DNA of 64,000 nt from Frankia alni ACN14a (GTDB taxonomy: Bacteria > Actinomycetota > Actinomycetes > Frankiales > Frankiaceae), in assembly GCF_000058485.1 (NCBI RefSeq), contig NC_008278.1:4458962-4522961 (forward strand), read 5' to 3'. This document shows, in pieces, positions 56,652-64,000 of this stretch; within the stretch, counting starts at the first letter, position 1; every line of letters starts with the position of its first letter. Under the pieces are notes generated by a model. The model was given only the letters and a program-made list of their open reading frames with translations. It did no database searches and was not told the origin of the DNA. Both the position numbers and the translations under genes were made by a program.

Positions 56652-59600
56652 TCACAGGATCCGCCACCGTTCTTCGAAGGCGTCCAGGGTGCTCTGGTCG
56701 AGGTCGACCAGGGGCATGTCCGACGGGGTGTGCCCGCTGCCGGCGCCGCCGACGCGGCCGGTGCCCCTGGTGACGTGTTCGGCGAGGGAGGCGAGCGCGG
56801 TGCCCCACGCCGCGGCGAGGGCGTCGACCTCACCGTCGCCGAACAGCTCGGCGGGGTAGGACCAGGAGGAGCGCAGGACGGGGCCGGCGTCGGTGTCCTG
56901 CGTGAGCGCGGTGACCGTCAGGCAGGCGGCGGCCGGGGCCGACTCGTCGGAGAAGCCGGCGAGATCGGCGAAGCCGGCCGCCGTCGACCACGGGCCCCGA
57001 TCGGCCTCGCCGCTGGACCGACCCAGGTAGTTGAAGACGATCTGCGGCGCCGGGGACCGGCCCAGCTCGGCGCCGGCCGCCGGGTTGAGGTACCGCAGCA
57101 GCCCGTAGCCCAGGCCGTGGTCGGCCATCGCCCGCCGGTTCTCCTTGACCGCCTTGACCAGCCGTCCCGCGGAGGCACCACCCGCGAGGGCGTCGTCGAG
57201 ATCGACGTCGGTCAGGTCCAGCCGCACGGGGTACACGGTGGTGAACCAGCCGACCGTCCGGGACAGGTCGGCGCCGGGCACGGCCTCCTCCTCCCGCCCG
57301 TGGCCCTCGAGCGCGATGCGCAGGTGGGGGGCGTGGCGGCCGCGGTCGCGGCCCCAGCTCGCGACGGCGAGGCCCAGGGCCGCGAGCAGGACGTCGTCCA
57401 CTCCGGTGAAGAACGCCTCGGGGACGTCGGTGAGCAGGGGGCGGGTCGTCCCGGCCGCCAGCTCCGCCCGGGCGGTGCGCAGCGTGGAGTTCAGGTCGCG
57501 GCTCGGGTCCAGGTGCCGCGCGCCCAGTGGGGCCTCGTCGCCGCCGGTCATCTCCCGCCACATCGGCAGCTCGGCGACCCGGGCCGGCAGGACCGCCGCG
57601 TCGGCCAGGCCGAGCGCCCAGTGCCGGAACGACGTCCCGATCGGCGTGTCGTCGGGTGCGAGCCCGGTCCGCACACGCCGCAGGGCGTCGGCGAGATCGG
57701 GCACGAGGATCCGCCAGGACACCTCGTCGACGGCGAGGTGATGCGCGACCACCGAGATCAGACCGCCCGCCGGCCCGCCGTCGAACCAGACCACCTGGAG
57801 CAGCAGTCCCGCCGTCGGGTCCAGCCGGTCCGCCGCCGCGGCCGTTTCGGCGCGGACGACCGCGGCACTCGACGGCGCATCCGGGCCGTCGCCGAGCACG
57901 ATGCGGCGCACGACCGGCCGCTGCGGCTCGGCGAAGGGCGGGACGACCATGGCCCAGCCGTCCACGTCCGGGGTGACGACGGCGCGCAGGACGTCGTGGC
58001 GGCGCAGCAGAGCGCCCGCCGCCGCCTCGATCGCGGCGAGGTCGAACCCGTCCGGCGCCACCAGCACCGCCGTCTGGGCGAACCGGGACCGCAGGCCGTC
58101 GCGTTCGAGGACCGCACGCATGACCGGGGTGAGGGGCACCGGTCCCGTCGCCGGGTGGGTGGCGGCGGGCGGTCCCGCGGGCTCGGCGGCCGCCCTGGCG
58201 TCGGCGGCTGCGGCGATCTCGGCGATGGTGCGATGCGTGAACACGTCGCCGGGGGTGATCCGCAGCCCGGCCGCGCGGGCTCGGGCGACGAGCTGGATCG
58301 AGACGATGCTGTCCCCGCCGAGGGCGAAGAAGGAGTCGTCGGGGCCCACCTCCGCCACCGCCAGCAGGTCCGCAACCAGACCGGCGAGCGTCTTCTCCGT
58401 CGCCGAGCCCGCCTCCCGGCCGGTGCCCCGCAGCTGCGGGGCCGGCAGGGCCCGCCGGTCGACCTTGCCCGCGGGCGTCAGCGGGATGGCGTCCAGCGAC
58501 TGGATGATCGTCGGCACCATGTGGTCGGGCAGCCGGCCCGCCAGCCACCGGCGCAGGCCCTCGACGTCCGGCTCCGCACCGGGCACGCCGGGCACGCCGG
58601 GCAGGCCAGGGACGCCGGGCAGGCCGGTGACGTAGCCGACGAGATGCGCGGCGCCGCCAGGGTTGCGGTGCACCGTGACGACCGCCTGCCGCACGTGGTC
58701 GTGCTCGCCGAGCGCGGCCTCGATCTCCTGGAGCTCGACCCGCATCCCCCTGATCTTGACCTGGTGGTCGGCCCGCCCGACGAACTCCAGCGTGCCGACG
58801 GCCGTCCACCGGGCGAGGTCGCCGGTGCGGTAGAGCCGGGCCCCGGGCGTCCACGGGTCGGCCACGAACCGGGCCGCGGTCTGACACGGGTCGCCGACGT
58901 AGCCGCGGCCGAGCGGGAGGCCGCCCGCGTACAGCTCGCCCTGCACCCCCACGGGCGCCGGGTTCAGCACCTCGTCGAGCACGTACAGGCGGGTGTTCGG
59001 GTTGGGCCGGCCGATGCTGATGCCGAACCGTTCGGCGTCGTCGCGGTAGATGTCGTGGCTGACGCCGATGGTGGCCTCCGCCGGGCCGTACCCGTGGTAC
59101 ATCACCGCGTTGAGCGTCGCGCGGAAGCGCCCGAACAGTTCGGGGGTGAGGGCCTCGCCGCCGCACCAGACGTGGCGCAGCGTGCCGGCGGCCCCGTCGA
59201 TGCCGGGCAGCTGCAGGAGCATGTCCAGCATCGAGGCGACCAGGTAGGTGAAGGTGACCCGGTGCCGGGTGATCAGCTCGAGCAGGTAGTCGACGTCCCG
59301 CTCGCCGCCCGGTCTGGCGATCACCAGGGTGGCGCCGGTCACCAGCGGCAGGAAGACTTCGTTGACCGAGATGTCGAAGCCGAGCGGGGCCTTGAACAGG
59401 ACGGCATCGCCGGGGCCGAAGTCCAGCAGCCCGCGCTGCCACAGCAGCCGGGCGGCGATCGCCTGGTGGCCGATCATCGCCCCCTTCGGGGTGCCGGTCG
59501 AACCCGAGGTGTAGATGACGTAGGCGAGGCCGTCCGGGTGCAGGGGCGCGACCGGGACGGGTGCCGACGCGGCCGGGAGGTCGCCGACGAGGAGGACGGG

Positions 59601-62600
59601 CACGTCGAGCTCGTCGGGCAGCCCGGTTCCGGTGGCGCTGACCACGGCGCGCAGCCGGGCCGTGCGGTGGATGTCGGCGATCCGGCGGGCGGGCCAGCCG
59701 GGTTCCAGCGGTACGAAGGCCGCGCCGACCCGTTGGATGCCGAGCAGCGTCGCGACCAGGTCGGCGCAGCGGTCGAGGTGGGCGCCGACGACGTCCTCGG
59801 TGCCGACGCCGAGGGCGAGCAGCCCGGCGGCGACGGCGTCGGCCCGGCGGTCGAGGTCGGCGTAGCTCAGCCGGGCGTCGCCGTCGACGAGGGCGAGCGC
59901 GCCCGGGGTGCGGGCCGCCTGCGCGGCGAACAGCACGGGCACCGTCGTGTCGGCCACCGGGGTGGCGGTGTCGGTCCACTCGACGAGCAGACGCTGCCGC
60001 TCGTCGGGGCTGAGCACGTCCAGCGCGGACAACCGCGTCTCGGCGGCGGTGCCGAGGATCCGCATCGTGTGGACGAGCCGTGCGGCGAAACCCTCGATCG
60101 TGGCCCGGTCGAACAGGTCGGCGTCGTACTCCACGCAGCCGTCGTAGGTGCCGTCCGCACGCGGCGTGAAGTCGAACGCGAGATCGAACTTCGCCCCACC
60201 GGTCGTGCCGCCGTCGCCTGTCGTGTCGTCGCCGCCTGTCGTGTCGCCGTCGCCGTCGGTGGTGGCGTCGCCGGCGGTCATGGCGGAGACGTCGATCCCG
60301 GCGAGCCCGGCCGCCGCGGTCCCGGCCTCACGGAAGTCGACCATGGTCTGGAACAGGGGGTGCCGCCGCGCGGCCCGCTCCGGGTTGACCGCGTCGACGA
60401 CCCGGTCGAAGGGCGCGTCGGCGTGGGCGTAGGCGTCCAGCGCCGTCTCCCGCACGTCGAGCAGCAGGTCGCGCAGCGTCGGGTCGCCGTCCAGGCGGGT
60501 GCGCAGCACCACGGTGTTGACGAAGAAGCCGACGAGGTGGTGCAGCGCCTCGTCGCCGCGGCCCGCGGACAGCGCACCGAGCGGGATGTCGCGGCCGGCG
60601 CCGAGCTTGTGGAGCAGGACCGTCACGGCGGCGCACGCGGTCATGAACTCCGTCGTGCCCGTGTCGCGGCCGAGGTCGCGCAGGCCCTGGACGACACCGG
60701 CGGGAACCGGGAAACGCACCTCCCCGCCGCGCGGTGGCGACCCGGCGCGGCGCGGGCGGTCGACGGGCAGCGGGATCTCCTCGGGAAGCTCCGCGAGGGT
60801 CCGCGTCCAGTACCGCAGCTGGCCGGCGAGGACGCTGTCGGGGTCGTCGGGATCACCGAGCAGCTCCTGCTGCCACAGCGTGTAGTCGGCGTACTGGACG
60901 GGCAGCGGCCGCCACGCCGGCGCGGCGCCCGCCGAGCGGGCCGCGTACGCGGTCGCCAGGTCGGTGAGCAGCGGGTCGGTCGACCACTCGTCCCCGGCGA
61001 TGTGGTGCACCACCAGCCCGAGCACGTGGTCGTCGGCCGCGAGGCGGAACAGGTGCACGCGCAGCGGCGGCTGCGTCTCCAGGTCGAACGGCCGACCGAC
61101 GGCCTCGGCGACCAGGGCGGGCAGCTCTCCCTCGCCGGTCTCGACGAGGCTGACCGCCGCCCGGCACTCGGTCAGGATCCGTTGGTAGGGCGTGCCACCG
61201 TCGTCGGGGAAGACGGTGCGCAGGGACTCGTGCCGGGCGACGACGTCGTCGAACGCGGCGGTGAGGGCGGCGACGTCGAGGTCGCCGCGCAGCCGGGCCA
61301 CGAAGGGGACGTTGTAGGTGCTCGACGGGCCTTCGAGCCGGTCGAGGAACCACAGCCGACGCTGGGCGGCGGACAGCGCCAGCCGCTGCGGCCGGGGCCG
61401 GGGGCCGAGCGGAATCCGCGCCGAGGGGGGTCGCTCGGCGTCCAGCACCGCCGCGAGGCCGGCCACGGTGGGGGTGTCGAAGACGGCGCGGACAGGCGTC
61501 TCCGCGCCGGTCTCGGTCCGGATCCGGGCGATGAGGCGGGCGGCGAGCAGGGAGTGCCCGCCCAGGGCGAAGAACGCGTCGTCGAGGCCGACGTCGTCGA
61601 CGCCGAGCAGCTCCCCGAACAGCCCCGCGAGCAGACGCTCGGTCGGCGTCACCGGCACCCGGCCGGTGGTGGCCCCGCCGGTGAACGTCGGCGCGGGCAG
61701 GGCCCGGCGGTCCAGCTTGCCGTTCGGCGAAACCGGAAACGCCGCCAGGACAAGTACGGCCGCGGGCACCAGATGGTCCGGAAGAACCACCGCGGCGGCA
61801 GCCCGAAGCTGATCGGGATCAAGCGATCCACCCCGATCCCCTGCGGAGGCGTCCCCACGATCCGCCGCGCGAGCGCCACCCCGGTCGGAGTCGACCGTGG
61901 TGGGCTGGTCGGCGGTGACGTAGCCGACCAGGCGGGTGACCCCGTTGTCGGTGCGGGCGACCACCACCGCCTGGCCCACCCCCGGCAGCCCACCCAGCAC
62001 CGCCTCGACCTCACCCGGCTCCACCCGATAGCCACGGATCTTCACCTGCTCGTCCGCGCGGCCCAGGAACTCCAGCGTGCCGTCGGCCTGCCACCGCACG
62101 AGATCCCCCGTCCGGTACAGCCGCTCCCCATCCCCGAACGGATCCGCGACGAACCGCGACGCCGTCTCCCCCGGCCGACCCGCATACCCGCGGGCCACCC
62201 CGACACCGCCGACATACAGTTCCCCAGCCACACCGACCGGCACCGGCAACAACGCACCATCCAGCACAAAGGTCCGCAGCCCCGCGACCGGCCGGCCGAT
62301 ATGCGGCCCCACCCCGAATTCCACCGGCGTCCAGGTGGCATCCACCGTGCATTCCGTCGGCCCGTAGAAATTCAACCCCAGCACACCCGGCGCCGAACCC
62401 AGCGCATCCCACAACCGGGAACCCACCGCCTCCGCCCCCGTCGCCACCACCGACGGCACCCACCCACCGGACAGCAAACCGTCATCCACCAGCAGTTCCA
62501 ACAACGACGGCGGCACGTCCACAAAATCAATCCGCTCGTCGCGGACCAACCGCACGATCCCCGCCGCATCCCCCATCAGACCATCCGGCAGAACATGCAT

Positions 62601-64000
62601 CGCATGCCCCGCCAACATCCACACCAGCGGATCCAACGACCCGTCAAACGCGAACGACAACACGTTCAACACCCGCAACCGCCGGCCCCCCAGACCCACC
62701 ACCGCCGGATCGATCACCGCCGCCCGATGCGCCAACGCCAGATTCACCAGACCACCATGCGTACCCACCACACCCTTCGGCCGCCCCGTCGACCCCGACG
62801 TGAACACCACATACGCCGCCGCCCCCAACCCCACCGAACCCGACCCCGCCGTCGAAACCGAATCCGAACCCGCCTGCACATACACATCCGAGCCCGAATC
62901 CGCCTCCGACCCTGCCCCCGCACTCGTCCTCGGCCAGGAATCCGGGTCATCCACCAAAATCGTCCGACCCGAGAATCCCGCCTGCGCCACCCGATCCGCC
63001 ACCACCGACGACGTCACCACCACCAACGGAGCCGCCTCCCCCACCACCACACCCACCCGCGACACCGGATGCACCGGATCCACCGGCACCACCACACCCC
63101 CCGCCTTCCACACCGCCACCATCACCACCACCACCTCCACACCCCGCGGCACCACCACCCCCACCCGCACCTCAGGCCCCACCCCCACCAACCGCAACAC
63201 CCCCGCCAACCGCGACGCAACCTGATCCACCTCACCAAACGACAACGACACACCCCCACACACCACCGCCACCTCACCACCACCAGCAGCCACCACCCCA
63301 TCCCACACACCCACCACCGACGAGAACGAAACCGGATCCGCGCCGACAGCCTCGGCGGAATCGGAGCCGGCGGGCAGCGCGGCCGGATTCGGTGCCGCAA
63401 CCCCGCTCCACTCGCGCAGCAGCAGCTCGCGCTCCTCGGCGGAAAGAACACCCACTCCGGACAGGGAAAGGTCCGGGTTCCCCGCGAAGGCGGCGAGCAC
63501 GCGACCGAGACGCGCCAGAATGCGTTCGACACTCACCCGGTCGAACAGGTCGGCGTCGTACTCGACGGAGGCGAGCAGGCCACCACCGCGAGCGGCCGGG
63601 GTGAAGGTGAACCCAAGGTCGAACTTCGCGGCCGCCGGTTCGGCCGATTCCAGCGGTGCCAGGTCGAGACCGTCGAGCCCCGGGTTCCCGGTCGCCGGGT
63701 TCCAGTAGTCCACGAGGGTCTGGACGAGCGGATGGCGGCCCGCGGCGCGCTCGGGGTTGACCCGTTCCACCACGCTGTCGAACGGGACGTCGGCGTGGGC
63801 GTAGGCGTCCAGCGAACTACGCCGGACCCGGGAGAGCAGCTCGCGCAGGGTCGGGTCACCGGAGAGGTCGAGTCGGACCACCACCGTGTTCACAAAAAAG
63901 CCCACCAGGGGCTCCAGGGCGGGGTCGACGCGGCCGGCAACCAGTGCGCCCAGGGGAATGTCGGCGCCGGCGCCGAGCTTGTGCAGGGTGACCGCGACGG
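56652..64000 (-). CDS. NRPS (C)-A-PCP-C-A-PCP-E, 5' end outside the window
   Basis: A partial synthetase of more than 2440 residues; its frame stays open to the window edge, so the start lies beyond 64000. In order: end of a C domain ([20 protein letters not shown]), an A domain (pocket D-G-D-D-V-T-F-V-D-K) duplicated from the terminal NRPS, a PCP ([14 protein letters not shown]), a C domain ([16 protein letters not shown]), an A domain with pocket D-I-N-Y-W-G-G-I-G-K (the formyl-hydroxyornithine code), a PCP ([14 protein letters not shown]), and an epimerisation domain ([26 protein letters not shown]). The C-terminal tail, [18 protein letters not shown], looks like a docking segment for the C-A-PCP-TE protein. 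The second residue should be D-configured, plausibly D-graminine (inference). Confidence 0.92.
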   Translation of the reverse strand, partial: VAVTLHKLGAGADIPLGALVAGRVDPALEPLVGFFVNTVVVRLDLSGDPTLRELLSRVRRSSLDAYAHADVPFDSVVERVNPERAAGRHPLVQTLVDYWNPATGNPGLDGLDLAPLESAEPAAAKFDLGFTFTPAARGGGLLASVEYDADLFDRVSVERILARLGRVLAAFAGNPDLSLSGVGVLSAEERELLLREWSGVAAPNPAALPAGSDSAEAVGADPVSFSSVVGVWDGVVAAGGGEVAVVCGGVSLSFGEVDQVASRLAGVLRLVGVGPEVRVGVVVPRGVEVVVVMVAVWKAGGVVVPVDPVHPVSRVGVVVGEAAPLVVVTSSVVADRVAQAGFSGRTILVDDPDSWPRTSAGAGSEADSGSDVYVQAGSDSVSTAGSGSVGLGAAAYVVFTSGSTGRPKGVVGTHGGLVNLALAHRAAVIDPAVVGLGGRRLRVLNVLSFAFDGSLDPLVWMLAGHAMHVLPDGLMGDAAGIVRLVRDERIDFVDVPPSLLELLVDDGLLSGGWVPSVVATGAEAVGSRLWDALGSAPGVLGLNFYGPTECTVDATWTPVEFGVGPHIGRPVAGLRTFVLDGALLPVPVGVAGELYVGGVGVARGYAGRPGETASRFVADPFGDGERLYRTGDLVRWQADGTLEFLGRADEQVKIRGYRVEPGEVEAVLGGLPGVGQAVVVARTDNGVTRLVGYVTADQPTTVDSDRGGARAADRGDASAGDRGGSLDPDQLRAAAAVVLPDHLVPAAVLVLAAFPVSPNGKLDRRALPAPTFTGGATTGRVPVTPTERLLAGLFGELLGVDDVGLDDAFFALGGHSLLAARLIARIRTETGAETPVRAVFDTPTVAGLAAVLDAERPPSARIPLGPRPRPQRLALSAAQRRLWFLDRLEGPSSTYNVPFVARLRGDLDVAALTAAFDDVVARHESLRTVFPDDGGTPYQRILTECRAAVSLVETGEGELPALVAEAVGRPFDLETQPPLRVHLFRLAADDHVLGLVVHHIAGDEWSTDPLLTDLATAYAARSAGAAPAWRPLPVQYADYTLWQQELLGDPDDPDSVLAGQLRYWTRTLAELPEEIPLPVDRPRRAGSPPRGGEVRFPVPAGVVQGLRDLGRDTGTTEFMTACAAVTVLLHKLGAGRDIPLGALSAGRGDEALHHLVGFFVNTVVLRTRLDGDPTLRDLLLDVRETALDAYAHADAPFDRVVDAVNPERAARRHPLFQTMVDFREAGTAAAGLAGIDVSAMTAGDATTDGDGDTTGGDDTTGDGGTTGGAKFDLAFDFTPRADGTYDGCVEYDADLFDRATIEGFAARLVHTMRILGTAAETRLSALDVLSPDERQRLLVEWTDTATPVADTTVPVLFAAQAARTPGALALVDGDARLSYADLDRRADAVAAGLLALGVGTEDVVGAHLDRCADLVATLLGIQRVGAAFVPLEPGWPARRIADIHRTARLRAVVSATGTGLPDELDVPVLLVGDLPAASAPVPVAPLHPDGLAYVIYTSGSTGTPKGAMIGHQAIAARLLWQRGLLDFGPGDAVLFKAPLGFDISVNEVFLPLVTGATLVIARPGGERDVDYLLELITRHRVTFTYLVASMLDMLLQLPGIDGAAGTLRHVWCGGEALTPELFGRFRATLNAVMYHGYGPAEATIGVSHDIYRDDAERFGISIGRPNPNTRLYVLDEVLNPAPVGVQGELYAGGLPLGRGYVGDPCQTAARFVADPWTPGARLYRTGDLARWTAVGTLEFVGRADHQVKIRGMRVELQEIEAALGEHDHVRQAVVTVHRNPGGAAHLVGYVTGLPGVPGLPGVPGVPGAEPDVEGLRRWLAGRLPDHMVPTIIQSLDAIPLTPAGKVDRRALPAPQLRGTGREAGSATEKTLAGLVADLLAVAEVGPDDSFFALGGDSIVSIQLVARARAAGLRITPGDVFTHRTIAEIAAAADARAAAEPAGPPAATHPATGPVPLTPVMRAVLERDGLRSRFAQTAVLVAPDGFDLAAIEAAAGALLRRHDVLRAVVTPDVDGWAMVVPPFAEPQRPVVRRIVLGDGPDAPSSAAVVRAETAAAADRLDPTAGLLLQVVWFDGGPAGGLISVVAHHLAVDEVSWRILVPDLADALRRVRTGLAPDDTPIGTSFRHWALGLADAAVLPARVAELPMWREMTGGDEAPLGARHLDPSRDLNSTLRTARAELAAGTTRPLLTDVPEAFFTGVDDVLLAALGLAVASWGRDRGRHAPHLRIALEGHGREEEAVPGADLSRTVGWFTTVYPVRLDLTDVDLDDALAGGASAGRLVKAVKENRRAMADHGLGYGLLRYLNPAAGAELGRSPAPQIVFNYLGRSSGEADRGPWSTAAGFADLAGFSDESAPAAACLTVTALTQDTDAGPVLRSSWSYPAELFGDGEVDALAAAWGTALASLAEHVTRGTGRVGGAGSGHTPSDMPLVDLDQSTLDAFEERWRIL
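61660..63333 (-). repeat. Duplicated adenylation-domain DNA, copy 2
   Basis: Near-identical counterpart of 52015-53574. It differs mainly by a short insertion at about 61815-61880 (encoding an Asp/Arg/Gly-rich stretch) and by variable repeats near 62820-62940. The same pocket residues are encoded, so both modules should load the same amino acid. Confidence 0.88.

Overview
The window is very GC-rich (by eye above 70%). Its genes favour GTG starts and four-base ATGA/GTGA overlaps. It carries mycothiol-era actinobacterial families, TIR-STAND proteins with LGPDHPDTL-type TPRs and DtxR/IdeR-type iron boxes. This fits an actinomycete, and the style recalls Frankia and relatives, but the genus is inferred. 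I saw no tRNA, rRNA or CRISPR array.

Left part, about 1-20.4 kb: a loose set of housekeeping and accessory genes. In order: an alcohol dehydrogenase fragment, a DUF72 protein, an enoyl-CoA hydratase, an XRE regulator diverging from two tiny coupled genes, a Xi-class GST, an OmpA-like lipoprotein, a sigma factor with a Rieske protein, a histidine kinase/response regulator/DUF418 operon, a phosphotransferase, a DoxX protein, a large TIR-NB-ARC-TPR protein, a winged-helix protein and ctaD.

Middle part, about 20.9-31.4 kb: a signalling and possible immunity island with signs of decay. A duplicated C-terminal piece of an FHA-ABC transporter abuts a transposase relic. Then come a caspase-STAND-WD40 protein (1567 aa) and, tail to tail, an EACC1/EAD1-like adaptor, then the intact FHA-ABC transporter, a wrecked MFS transporter gene and a MOSC protein.

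Right part, 31.4 kb to the end: one long minus-strand siderophore locus that runs off the right edge. It contains salicylate synthase fused to ArCP-Cy-A-PCP, a salicyl-AMP ligase, two further NRPSs (one truncated by the window, one ending in a thioesterase), MbtH, a SyrP-like dioxygenase, a heterodimeric ABC exporter, a FecCD permease pair, a Tat lipoprotein receptor and two iron boxes. At its downstream end are two unusual fusions. One is a YqcI/YcgG heme-type N-hydroxylase fused to an MbtH domain. The other is an adenylation domain fused to a SznF/GrbD-like helical domain plus cupin. Together they suggest that the arginine-derived N-nitroso-N-hydroxyornithine residue (graminine, a C-diazeniumdiolate ligand) is made here. 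The proposed product is a mixed hydroxyphenyl-azoline / C-diazeniumdiolate siderophore, made, exported and re-imported under iron control. This is the most interesting system in the window.
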